The position numbers were made by a program, and so were the translations under genes. From Nocardioides immobilis (GTDB lineage: Bacteria > Actinomycetota > Actinomycetes > Propionibacteriales > Nocardioidaceae): a stretch of 64,000 nucleotides of DNA. Each line of letters begins with the position of its first letter. The first letter of the stretch is position 1. Under the pieces are notes generated by a model. It had not been told where the DNA came from. It did no database searches and saw nothing but the letters and a program-made list of their open reading frames with translations. Location: assembly GCF_003515065.1 (NCBI RefSeq), contig NZ_QXGH01000032.1, forward strand, positions 1-64,000, written 5' to 3'. Shown here one piece after another: positions 16,818 to 28,200 of the stretch.

Positions 16818-17619
16818 CCTGCACCTCCAGGTGGCGCCGACCGGCCCGGGTGAGGACCTGGCCGAGCGCGCCGACGCCGGCGAGCCAGGCGAGCTGGACC
16901 GCGAGCAGCACGAGCGACTCCGTGACGTCGACACGGCCCGAGATGATGTCGACGGGATACATCATCATCGACGGGAACGGCGTCGCCTGCGCGAGCATCT
17001 CCAGCCACTTCGGGAAGATCCAGATCGGCACGAACAGCCCGGCCAGGAATCCCGACACCACCATGTAGAGGATCTGCAGGCCGCGGGTCTCGACCAGCCA
17101 GAAGCCGGGTGCGGCCACCACCAGGTAGACGGTGGCGGCCGAGATCGCGATGCCGAGCAGGATGCTGACGGCGCCGAGGAGGTACGACGCCGGGTGGTCC
17201 GGCAGCGCCATGCCCACCACGAGGCCGCCGATGAGCACCGACGGGATGCCGCGCGGGATCAGGTTGAAGAGCGACTTGCCGACCTCGGTCGTGATCGCGG
17301 CTGCCTGTACGTCGAGCGGGCGGAGGAAGTCGACGGCGACGTCGCCGTCCTTGATCCGGTCGGCGATGTCGATCCGGCCGAAGAGGTTGACCGACCCGAG
17401 CAGGCCCTGCGAGACCCAGATGTAGGTGCTCATCAGCGCGACGTCGTACCCCTGCAGCTCGCCGCCGGCCGCGCGGACGGTTGCGAACAGGATCGCCACC
17501 TTGAGCAGACCGAACGTGGTGTTGGCGACGAGACCGCCGAACGCCGCCAGGAGGTAGGCCGACTGCCGCCGGAACCCGGCGACGAGGATGCGCCAGTAGA
17601 CCCGGATCGTTCCACGCAT
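16810..17619 (-). CDS. ABC-2-type permease subunit 1
   Basis: 269 aa from ATG 17619. Hydrophobic segments include SAYLLAAFGGLVANTTFGLL and PSVLIGGLVVGMAL, with WLVETRGLQILYMVVSGFL near the C-terminus, as in ABC-2 exporters. It is first in the minus-strand exporter operon. Upstream a promoter with TTGGCG (17658-17653), a 17-bp spacer and TAGGTT (17635-17630) can be read. It is divergent from the half-transporter gene at 17719. Confidence 0.85.
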   Translation of the reverse strand: MRGTIRVYWRILVAGFRRQSAYLLAAFGGLVANTTFGLLKVAILFATVRAAGGELQGYDVALMSTYIWVSQGLLGSVNLFGRIDIADRIKDGDVAVDFLRPLDVQAAAITTEVGKSLFNLIPRGIPSVLIGGLVVGMALPDHPASYLLGAVSILLGIAISAATVYLVVAAPGFWLVETRGLQILYMVVSGFLAGLFVPIWIFPKWLEMLAQATPFPSMMMYPVDIISGRVDVTESLVLLAVQLAWLAGVGALGQVLTRAGRRHLEVQGG

Positions 17620-17629
17620 GAGGAACAGC

Positions 17630-17658
17630 AACCTAAGCCTGCCCGCGCCCCGCGCCAA
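17630..17658 (-). promoter_or_regulatory. Promoter for the ABC-2 exporter operon
   Basis: TTGGCG and TAGGTT separated by 17 bp on the minus strand, 10 bp before the start codon. It is read by eye only. It is distinct from the plus-strand promoter that carries the palindrome. Confidence 0.4.
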
Positions 17659-17681
17659 GTTCCGGCCCGTGCGCCCGAAAC

Positions 17682-17712
17682 TTGCCTTCAAGTTGACTTG
17701 AAGTCCTACTGT
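17682..17712 (+). promoter_or_regulatory. SoxR-box-like operator inside a 19-bp-spaced promoter
   Basis: Perfect palindrome CTTCAAGT-TG-ACTTGAAG at 17686-17703. Its core TCAAGTTGACTTGA differs by one base from the SoxR-box core TCAAGTTAACTTGA. It lies between TTGCCT (17682-17687) and TACTGT (17707-17712), a 19-bp spacer, the geometry used by MerR-family activators that untwist long spacers. The start codon comes 6 nt after the -10, so the transcript is probably leaderless. No merR/soxR gene is nearby in the window. Confidence 0.65.
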
Positions 17713-17718
17713 CGTCGC

Positions 17719-19599
17719 ATGAGCATGGAGTCGATCGCGTGGAGCCAGATGTACCGGCGGATGAGCGCACCGGACGAGCGGCGCGCCTTCAGCGCCGCGA
17801 CCGCCCGCCGGATCCTGGCGTTCGCGAGGCCGCACCGCCGCAAGCTGATCGGCTTCCTCGTGCTCAGCGTGGCCGGCGCCGCGCTCGCGGTGGCGACGCC
17901 GGTCCTGGCCGGCCGGGTGGTCGACGCGATCGTCGCGGGCTCCGAGTCGAGGGTCGTGGTGCTGCTGGCGCTGGCGATCGCAGGCGTCGCCGTGCTGGAC
18001 GCCGCGATGGGCCTGATCACACGGGGGCTCTCCGCGAGCATCGGTGAGGGGCTGATCCTCGACCTGCGGACGGCCGTGTTCGACCACGTGCAGCGGATGC
18101 CGGTCGCCTTCTTCACCCGGACCCGGACCGGTGCGCTGGTCAGTCGACTCAACAACGACGTGATCGGCGCCCAGCGAGCCTTCAGCAGCACGCTGTCGGG
18201 AGTGGTCGGCAACCTCGTGATGCTCGTCCTCACCCTGGTGGTGATGCTCGGCATCTCGTGGCGGGTGACGCTCCTGGCGCTGGTCCTGCTCCCCGTCTTC
18301 GTCGTCCCGGCGCGCCGGATGGGCAACCGGCTCGCCAGCATCCAGCGCGAGGCGGCCGATCACAACGCCGCCATGGGCAGCCAGATGACCGAGCGCTTCT
18401 CGGCACCCGGTGCGACCCTCGTCAAGCTGTTCGGCCGGCCGGACCAGGAGTCCGCCGATTTCGCCGTGCGGGCCCGGCGGGTGGCGCAGATCGGCGTCCG
18501 GACCGCCATGGTGCAGACGACCTTCGTGACCGCCCTCACGCTGGTGTCCGCGCTCGCGGTGGCCCTGGTCTACGGCCTCGGCGGCTACTACGCCCTGACC
18601 GGCCGGCTCGACGCCGGCGACGTCGTCGCCCTCTCGCTGCTGCTGACCCGGCTCTACGCCCCGCTCACCTCCCTCGCGAGTGCGCGGGTCGAGGTGATGG
18701 CGGCGCTGGTGAGCTTCGAGCGGGTCTTCGAGGTGCTCGACCTCGAGCCGCTCATCCGGGACCGACCCGGTGCCAAGGACGTGCCGGCGGGACCGGTGTC
18801 CCTGGAGCTCGACGACGTCCGCTTCTCCTACCCGTCGGCGGATCGGGTCTCGCTGGCGTCCCTGGAGGACGTGGCGACGCTCGACACGCGCGGCGGCGAG
18901 GAGGTCCTGCACGGGGTGACCCTGCGCGCGGAGCCGGGCGAGCTGGTCGCGCTCGTCGGCTCGTCAGGTGCCGGGAAGTCCACGATCGCGCAGCTGGTGT
19001 CCCGGCTCTACGACGTCGACGCGGGCGCCGTACGGCTTGCCGGCATCGACGTACGGGACCTCTCGGCGGCGGCGATCCGCGACACCGTCGGCATGGTGAC
19101 CCAGGACGGGCACCTCTTCCACGACTCGATCCGCGGCAACCTGTTGTTCGCGCGGCCGGAAGCGACGGAGGAGGAGGTGTGGGACGCCCTGGAGCGGGCC
19201 CGCCTCGCCGACCTGGTGCGGTCGCTGCCCGACGGCCTCGCGACGGTCGTGGGTGAGCGGGGCTATCGGCTCTCCGGCGGTGAGCGGCAGCGGTTGACCA
19301 TCGCCCGGCTGCTGCTGAAAAGACCGCGGGTGGTCGTCCTCGACGAGGCGACGGCGTCGCTCGACTCCACGTCCGAGGCAGCGGTGCAGGCGGCGCTCGC
19401 GGAGGTGCTCGCCGGGCGAACGGCACTCGTCATCGCGCACCGGCTCTCAACGATCCGCGCTGCTGACCGGATCCTGGTGGTCGAGGACGGGAACATCGTC
19501 CAGCAGGGCACCCACTCCGAGCTGCTGGCGGTCGGCGGCCGCTACCAGGAGCTCTACCGCACCCAGTTCGCGGAGACCGACGACGGCGTGCCGGCCTGA
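17719..19599 (+). CDS. ABC exporter half-transporter (fused membrane and ATPase domains)
   Basis: 626 aa. The first ~330 residues form a six-helix exporter domain (KLIGFLVLSVAGAALAVATP, TLVVMLGISWRVTLLALVLL). The nucleotide-binding domain has Walker A GSSGAGKST, signature LSGGERQR, Walker B RVVVLDEATASLDS and H-loop IAHRLS. It should work as a homodimer or with a partner to pump out drugs, peptides or redox-active metabolites. The start is at ATG 17719, directly after a SoxR-box-like promoter, suggesting induction by redox-cycling compounds as for SoxR-controlled ABC exporters in Streptomyces (inference). Confidence 0.92.
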   Translation: MSMESIAWSQMYRRMSAPDERRAFSAATARRILAFARPHRRKLIGFLVLSVAGAALAVATPVLAGRVVDAIVAGSESRVVVLLALAIAGVAVLDAAMGLITRGLSASIGEGLILDLRTAVFDHVQRMPVAFFTRTRTGALVSRLNNDVIGAQRAFSSTLSGVVGNLVMLVLTLVVMLGISWRVTLLALVLLPVFVVPARRMGNRLASIQREAADHNAAMGSQMTERFSAPGATLVKLFGRPDQESADFAVRARRVAQIGVRTAMVQTTFVTALTLVSALAVALVYGLGGYYALTGRLDAGDVVALSLLLTRLYAPLTSLASARVEVMAALVSFERVFEVLDLEPLIRDRPGAKDVPAGPVSLELDDVRFSYPSADRVSLASLEDVATLDTRGGEEVLHGVTLRAEPGELVALVGSSGAGKSTIAQLVSRLYDVDAGAVRLAGIDVRDLSAAAIRDTVGMVTQDGHLFHDSIRGNLLFARPEATEEEVWDALERARLADLVRSLPDGLATVVGERGYRLSGGERQRLTIARLLLKRPRVVVLDEATASLDSTSEAAVQAALAEVLAGRTALVIAHRLSTIRAADRILVVEDGNIVQQGTHSELLAVGGRYQELYRTQFAETDDGVPA

Positions 19600-19606
19600 G
19601 CGAGGA

Positions 19607-19918
19607 TCAGTCGACGGAGGCGAACCCGCTGCGGTAGGCGGCGATGACCAGCTGCACGCGGTCACGCACCCCGACCTTCGCGATCAGCCGGGCGACGTGG
19701 CACTTCACGGTCGCGGGGGAGATGAAGAGGGTGCGCCCGATCTCGGCGGTCGACTGGCCCTCGGCCAGGAGGCGCAGCACGTCGGCCTCCCGGCGCGACA
19801 GTCGCGCGGTCCACGGGAACGTCTGCAACCCTTCCGGCGTGCCGGCGTACGTCGGAGAGACGACCTGGAGGTGGCGGTACGCCGCCACCGTTGCGGTGGT
19901 CCGCTGCAGCTCCGTCAT
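19607..19918 (-). CDS. Small LuxR-type HTH regulator
   Basis: 103 aa. The C-terminal half is a complete LuxR/GerE DNA-binding domain (LSRREADVLRLLAEGQST, AEIGRTLFISPATVKCHVA). The first ~38 residues carry no receiver or ligand domain, so it is either a single-domain regulator or the end of a shortened response regulator. It is convergent with the exporter gene, 8 bp from its stop. Targets unknown. Confidence 0.8.
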   Translation of the reverse strand: MTELQRTTATVAAYRHLQVVSPTYAGTPEGLQTFPWTARLSRREADVLRLLAEGQSTAEIGRTLFISPATVKCHVARLIAKVGVRDRVQLVIAAYRSGFASVD

Positions 19919-20091
19919 GCTCTTGCTCCTCGGTCTCCGCCCCCGCGGTCGCGGACAGTCCCTGGCTCGGGCCCTGTTGGCGAGGCTAGGGAGACCTCGC
20001 CGACCCTGTCCGGCAGGTCGGGGAAGGTGATACGGATCTGAGACGGGTTCTGGATGCTGGGACGACTGGTGGTTTCACTCGGTCCCATGTA

Positions 20092-20105
20092 TCTTGACAT
20101 CAAGA
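20092..20105. promoter_or_regulatory. Palindrome TCTTGACATCAAGA before aconitase
   Basis: Perfect 6-bp arms with a 2-bp centre, 122 bp before the acnA start. Tight palindromes of this kind usually bind a dimeric HTH repressor. The identity of the regulator is not clear from this window. Confidence 0.5.
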
Positions 20106-20130
20106 GATGTCGGGGATTGGTGGTCCCGAC

Positions 20131-20149
20131 TTAGGGCAGCCTCACTATC
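20131..20149 (+). promoter_or_regulatory. Possible iron box (DtxR/IdeR-like)
   Basis: TTAGGGCAGCCTCACTATC partly matches the 19-bp DtxR/IdeR iron box TTAGGTTAGSCTAACCTAA, best in its left half. Aconitase is an iron-sulphur enzyme and iron control would make sense, but the right half is poor. Confidence 0.3.
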
Positions 20150-20226
20150 CGCCCGCCGGTTGACGGCGGCAGGATGTGGCGGCAGACCTACCCCGACACA
20201 GATGTCGTTAGAGGACGGAGACGCGG

Positions 20227-23052
<2,826 letters not shown>

Positions 23053-23056
23053 TCCG

Positions 23057-23094
23057 CTGGTCGAGGAGGTCGCTCTCGCGACCGTCTCGAGACC
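23057..23094. repeat. REP-like palindrome (GGTCGAGGAGGTCGC ... GCGACCGTCTCGAGACC)
   Basis: Imperfect inverted repeat directly after acnA with the loop TCTC. I recall this type of sequence as widely repeated between genes in Nocardioides genomes. It may also work as an mRNA 3' hairpin. Confidence 0.5.
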
Positions 23095-23096
23095 CT

Positions 23097-23129
23097 GATG
23101 GCCCGTCACCGGTGTGGTGGCGGGCCATC
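23097..23129 (+). terminator. Hairpin after aconitase
   Basis: GATGGCCCGTCACC pairs with GGTGGCGGGCCATC, 13 of 14 positions, around a 5-nt loop. There is no T run. It lies between acnA and the next lipoprotein gene. Confidence 0.55.
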
Positions 23130-23156
23130 GGCCATCTCAGTTGGGACGATGGCCTC

Positions 23157-23840
23157 ATGCGCTCCATCGGTACGGCGACCCTCCTGATCGTGTTGACGGT
23201 GCTGAGTGTGCTGACCGGGTGCGGGTCGGACGGCGGTGACGCGGACGACGTACCGACGATCACGACGCGGCCGTCGACGACCGCGTCGAGCAGCCCGACG
23301 ACCGACCTGCCGTCGGTGTCGGCGACCGAGACCTCGGTGAGCCCGCCGATCGCCTCGGTGACCACACCGACGGCCGGGTCCGAGACGCCGACCGAGACCG
23401 GGCCGTCCCCGGAGCCGCCGACCGATCAGCCGGTCGGGCCGACGACGTACCGCGAGGCGCTCCAGCGAGTCGCCGCCGGCGCGCCCGGCCAGGTCGCCGC
23501 GCGGTTCTCGACAGATGACGACGTCATCTACTGCCTGCTCGACGACGCCGTGATCGGCCCGGCCTGTGAGCTGCGTCGCGGCTTCATCAAGGACGCCCGC
23601 ATATGTGGGGGCGCGGCCGAGGGCGTCGGTCGGATCGAGACGTTCGAGGGCAAGGCCCGTCCGGTCTGCCCCACCGACACCATCCGCGAGCCGGGGGCCG
23701 AGGTGATCAGCGATGACGGCGTCGTCGTGACGAACGGTGATGGTGTCGACTGCCTCGTCGAGACCGCCGGTGTCACCTGCGTCGACATCAACGCCGACAC
23801 GGGCTTCTTCCTCGCACCGGGGGAGTATCACGTCTTCTGA
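23157..23840 (+). CDS. Hypothetical lipoprotein
   Basis: 227 aa from ATG 23157, chosen because MRSIGTATLLIVLTVLSV followed by LTGC forms a lipoprotein signal; an upstream in-frame GTG at 23112 would add unrelated residues. A Thr/Ser/Pro-rich linker of ~70 residues follows. The C-terminal domain has four or five Cys (YCLLDDAVIGPACEL, ICGGAAEGVG, DCLVETAGVTCVDI). It resembles other exported Cys-containing actinobacterial domains, but I cannot name a family. Confidence 0.7.
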   Translation: MRSIGTATLLIVLTVLSVLTGCGSDGGDADDVPTITTRPSTTASSSPTTDLPSVSATETSVSPPIASVTTPTAGSETPTETGPSPEPPTDQPVGPTTYREALQRVAAGAPGQVAARFSTDDDVIYCLLDDAVIGPACELRRGFIKDARICGGAAEGVGRIETFEGKARPVCPTDTIREPGAEVISDDGVVVTNGDGVDCLVETAGVTCVDINADTGFFLAPGEYHVF

Positions 23841-23861
23841 GCACGCCAGTAGCGTGAGGCC

Positions 23862-24164
23862 ATGCTCGTCGCCTTCAGCATCTCGCCGTCCGTGGCCGCC
23901 GACGAGACCGGCGGTGTCAGCGAGGCCGTCGCCGCGGCCGTCCGCGTCGTCCGCGAGTCCGGACTCCCGAACGAGACCAATGCGATGTTCACCAACATCG
24001 AGGGGGAGTGGGACGAGGTGATGGCCGTCGTCAAGCGAGCGGTCGAGGTGGTCGCCGAGGTGTCGCCCCGGGTGGGGCTGGTCCTCAAGGCCGACATCCG
24101 GCCGGGGTTCAGCGGCCAGCTGACCGCGAAGGTGGAACGGATCGAGAAGGCGCTCGAGGGATGA
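23862..24164 (+). CDS. MTH1187-family thiamine-binding protein
   Basis: 100 aa. It starts MLVAFSISPSV and includes SGLPNETNAMFTNIEGEWDEVM, characteristic of the MTH1187/YkoF-like (DUF77) proteins that bind thiamine or related ligands as oligomers. A TAGCGT -10 lies 6 nt before the ATG, so the mRNA is probably leaderless. Its stop overlaps the next gene by ATGA. Together with the YjbQ-like gene downstream, this points to a thiamine-related function. Confidence 0.85.
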   Translation: MLVAFSISPSVAADETGGVSEAVAAAVRVVRESGLPNETNAMFTNIEGEWDEVMAVVKRAVEVVAEVSPRVGLVLKADIRPGFSGQLTAKVERIEKALEG

Positions 24165-24802
24165 CGGACCCCCGCCCCACCTCGTCGCCGAGCAGGGCAC
24201 TGCCGATCGCCGTGGCCGTGGTCGCCGGCCTGCTGGTGGTGATCGCCGCGATCGTGCTGCCGCTGGTCCTGGGCGGCGACGACGAGGACGACGACTCCGG
24301 GAAGGACACTGCGGACGGCTCGAGCGTGGACACCAGCAACCTCGACCTGGTCGAGGAGTACGACGTTCCGCCGTACGTCCACGTGCGTGACGACGTCACC
24401 TACCCCCAGAGCCCGCCGGTCGGCGGTGACCACTGGGATCCGTGGCTCGAGTGCGGGGTCTACGACGTACCGGTGCTCGACGAGTACGCCGTGCACGACC
24501 TCGAGCACGGCTCGATCTGGTTGACCTACCGCGCGGACCTCCTCGACGCGGACGGGGTCGCGGAGCTCGCCGGCCAGCTGCCGGACAACGGGATCATGTC
24601 GCCGTACGCCGACCAGGACGCGCCGGCCGTGATCACCGCGTGGGGCCGCCAGCTCCAGCTCGTCGGCGCGGACGACCCGCGGATCGCGCTCTTCATCGAC
24701 GAGTACGGCGCGGGCGGGACCGCTCCCGAGGCCTTCGCCTCGTGCGCGGGCGGCATCACCGACCCCGACGGCACCGACTCGGCTGCCGGCACCGCGGCCT
24801 GA
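24161..24802 (+). CDS. DUF3105 membrane-anchored protein
   Basis: 213 aa. A single N-terminal transmembrane helix (ALPIAVAVVAGLLVVIAAIV) is followed by an acidic linker (GGDDEDDDSGKD). The DUF3105-type domain contains PPVGGDHWDPWLECGVYD and YAVHDLEHGSIWLTY, with conserved His and Asp residues that may bind metal. Function of the family is unknown. It overlaps the thiamine-binding gene and lies 10 bp before the YjbQ-like gene. Confidence 0.85.
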   Translation: MTDPRPTSSPSRALPIAVAVVAGLLVVIAAIVLPLVLGGDDEDDDSGKDTADGSSVDTSNLDLVEEYDVPPYVHVRDDVTYPQSPPVGGDHWDPWLECGVYDVPVLDEYAVHDLEHGSIWLTYRADLLDADGVAELAGQLPDNGIMSPYADQDAPAVITAWGRQLQLVGADDPRIALFIDEYGAGGTAPEAFASCAGGITDPDGTDSAAGTAA

Positions 24803-24812
24803 AGGAGAACCA

Positions 24813-25217
24813 GTGGACAGCGAGATCCTCCACTTCCGGACGGGTGGTGAGGAGCGGGTCCTCGACATCACCCGCGACTGCGCCGTGTTCGTGTCCGCGC
24901 GTGGTGACGGCCTGCTCCACCTGTTCGTCCCGCACGCGACGGCCGGGATCGCGATCATCGAGACCGGCGCCGGCAGCGACGACGACCTGCTCGCCGCGCT
25001 GGCCGACCTGCTGCCCGCCGACGACCGGTGGCGGCACCGGCACGGGTCGCCCGGTCACGGTCGCTCCCACGTGATGCCGGCGCTGGTGCCGCCGTACGCC
25101 TCGGTGCCGGTCCTGGGCGGGCGCCTCGCCCTCGGCACCTGGCAGAGCATCTGCCTGGTCGACCTCAACGTCGACAATCACGACAGAGACGTCCGGCTGA
25201 GCTTCCTGGCGCACTAG
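24813..25217 (+). CDS. YjbQ/UPF0047 family protein
   Basis: 134 aa from GTG (AAGGAGAA upstream). Contains HATAGIAIIE, HRHGSPGHGRSHVMPAL and LGTWQSICLVDLN, the conserved His-rich core of YjbQ. Family members show thiamine-phosphate synthase-like activity in some studies, so its position two genes after a thiamine-binding protein is notable. It is third in the three-gene set. Confidence 0.87.
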   Translation: MDSEILHFRTGGEERVLDITRDCAVFVSARGDGLLHLFVPHATAGIAIIETGAGSDDDLLAALADLLPADDRWRHRHGSPGHGRSHVMPALVPPYASVPVLGGRLALGTWQSICLVDLNVDNHDRDVRLSFLAH

Positions 25218-25226
25218 CCTGGGCCC

Positions 25227-28200
25227 GTGGCCGCGCTGGCCGGTGCTCCGCTCCTCGGGCGTTCCGTCGCGCGTGCCCACCTGGAGCGGGCGATCGGGCG
25301 GGCTAAGGACGGGACCGGCTCGTTCCTGTGGATCAGCGGCGAGGCCGGCATCGGCAAGACCAGCCTGCTGGATGCGGCCACTGCTTTGGCGGCTGATCGT
25401 GGGGTCCGGGTGCTGCGGGGGACTGCGTGGAACGACCCCGGTACCCCGCCGTTCTGGCTGTGGGTCCAGGTCCTGCGTGACGCTGCGGGTCGTGCGGGGC
25501 GCGAGGAGCTGCTCGCTCGGTGGGGCCCGCGCTCGGCGGAGGCGCTGTCGCTCCTGCCCGAGCTCGCGGCCGCGTCGGGGCACCCGCAGGACGGGACGGT
25601 CGATCCCGAGCGTTTCGCACTCTTCGACGCGGTCGAGGGAGTGCTCGCGGCCATCGGCGCGGAGCAGCCGCTCCTCGTCGCCCTCGACGACCTGCACTGG
25701 ACCGATCCCGGATCCCTGCGACTGCTTCGATTCCTGACCCGGTCGCCGGGCGCTGCTCCCGTGGTCGTCGTCGCGACCTGGCGCGATGCGGAGAAGGTGC
25801 CCGACGCGCTGGAGTCGCTCGCGACCGAGCTGGCCGCCCACTCCGAGCGGATCAAGCTCGCCGGTCTGGAGCGCGGCGAGGTCGCCGAGCTGCTGGACCG
25901 GGCCGCGGGGCTGCGCGTCGACAGCGAGGAGGCGGAGCGGCTGCGCGAGCGGACGGGCGGCAACCCGCTGTTCCTGGTCGAGCTCGCCCGCCTCGCCCAG
26001 GACCGCGGGGGCGGCGATCTCACGGCACTGGTTCCCACCTCCGCCGAGGCCATCATCGGGCGGCGGCTGGCGCGCGTGTCGCAGGCGTGCCACGAGATCC
26101 TGGCGGTCGCGGCGATCGCCGGCACCGCGAACACCGTCGAGACCGTCGCCGCGCTCGCTCAGCGGGATCCCGTGGACATCGTCGCTGCGCTGGACGAGGC
26201 CGTTGCCGCCGGCCTGGCTAGTGAAGCGGCAGGACGGGTCGAGATCGCCCACCCGCTGATCCGGGACTGCCTGGTGCGGTCGCTCGCGCCGACCCGGGCT
26301 CGTGAGGTGCACCTCGCGGCCGCAGAGCTGGTCGCCGACGATCCGGCCGCCGCGGCGGAGGCGGCGCACCACCTCCGGGCCGCGCTGCCGCTCGGTGACG
26401 TGGCCCGGGCACGGGAGGCTTCGCGGCGCGCGGCGGAGGTCGCGCACGCCGCCCGCGCCTTCGAGGAGGCCGTCCGGCACCGGGCCGTCGAGCTCGAGCT
26501 GGCCGGTGCGGACCTGGCGGCCCGGTTCGAGGCACTCCTCGGGCGGGGTACGGCGCTGCTCGCGCTCGGGGTGCTCGCAGGCGCACGTGACGACTTCGTC
26601 CAAGCCGCGACCCTGGCCAGGGCACGCCACGACCCCGAAGGGTTCGCGCAGGCCGCGCTCGGCTTCGCCGCGGGCACCACCGGCTTCGAGGTTCGGCTGT
26701 GGGACCGGGCACAGCTCGACCTGCTCGAGGAGGCGCTCGTCCTCCTGGGCGACGCCGACTCGGCGCTGAGGGTCGACGTGATGGCGAGGTTGTCGGTGGC
26801 GAGCGCCTTCGCGGCTGATGCCGATCGCCGTCGCGATCTGGCGGAGCAGGCGACCGCCATCGCCAGGCGCATCGGTGACCCGCGCGCGGTCGCCCATGCG
26901 CTGTCGGCCCATTGTGACGCGATCGCAGGACCGGCCGACTCCGGTCGCCGCGAGGCCGAGGCAGGGGAGGTGATTGCGAACGCGCGCCTCGCCGGCGATC
27001 GCGGCCTCGAGCTGCTCGGCCTGCGACACCGGATCGTGGCTCTGCTCGAGCAAGGACGGACGGTCGACGCCCGGGCGGACATGGCGGCCTTCGAGCTCGC
27101 CGCCGACCACCTGGGGCAGCCTCTCTACTCCTGGTACGTCCCGCTGTTCCGCGGCTACCTCGCTCACCTGGCGGGCGACATGACGACGACCCGCGCGTGC
27201 GCGGACGAGGTCGACCGGATCGGTGCACTGACCGACAGTCACAACGCGCGGATCCTCGCCGCCGTCCAGCGGTTCTGGTGCGCGATCGAGGAGCGCCGGA
27301 CCGAGGAAATCCTGGTCGAGCTCCGACGGCTCGTCGACGAGTTCGCCGAAGCCGCGCCGGACGGCGACTCCCCGCTGCCGTTCTTCCCCGGGCAGGAACC
27401 GTCGCTCCGACGGGCTGCGTTGCCCTCGATCGCGGCGGTCGTCGCGGACCTGGCGCCGGACGCCGAGTTCCTGTCGACCCTCGGGCTGGTCACGCTTGCG
27501 GCGTACGACGCGGGCGACCCGCCTGAAGCGGCAGCGGTGCTCAGGGACGCGCTGATGCCGTACCGCGGCTGCTGGGCAGTCGACGGCATCGCGGCCGGAG
27601 CGATGGGCCCCGTGGATCGCTATCTGGGTGCGTTGGACCTGCTGATCGGGGACCTGGCTGCCGCCGAGGACCATCTCGCCGCGGCGCTCGCCGACGCGGC
27701 CAGCGCCGGCGCGCCGCTGGCCAGCGCCCACACGAAGGTGCTCCAGGCGGACGTCCTCGATCGCCGGGGTGGGTCGGGCGACGCCGTACGAGCGCGCGAG
27801 CTGCGGGTCGACGCGCTCGGCTTCTACCGGGCGCACGGCCTCGTTGCGCGGGCCCGTGAGCTCGAGGACCGGTTGACCGGGTCGGCGTCCCCGGCGGATG
27901 GACCGTCTGCGCCCGCACGTGCTGAGGGACGGTTCCGCCGGGAGGGCGACGTCTGGCAGCTCGCCTTCCGTGGCGCACCGGCGATCGTCCGCCACGTGAA
28001 GGGGATGACCGACCTGGCCATCCTGCTGGGCCGGCCGTCCGAGGAGACCCATGCGCTGGACCTGGCGGGTCAGGGCGGCCCACGGCAGGGGGGTACCGGC
28101 CCGGCCCTCGACGATCAGGCCACGGCGGCCTACCGCCGTCGACTTGCCGAGCTGGACGCGGACATCGACGAGGCGGACCGTGTGGGTGACGCGGACGCGG

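Noticed and set aside
19607..19918. Degenerate response regulator
   Set aside because: No receiver-domain remnant is detectable upstream in the same frame, so it is annotated as a small single-domain LuxR-type protein.
23840..23862. TPP riboswitch before the thiamine-linked trio
   Set aside because: The gap is too short and the start appears leaderless, so there is no room for a riboswitch.
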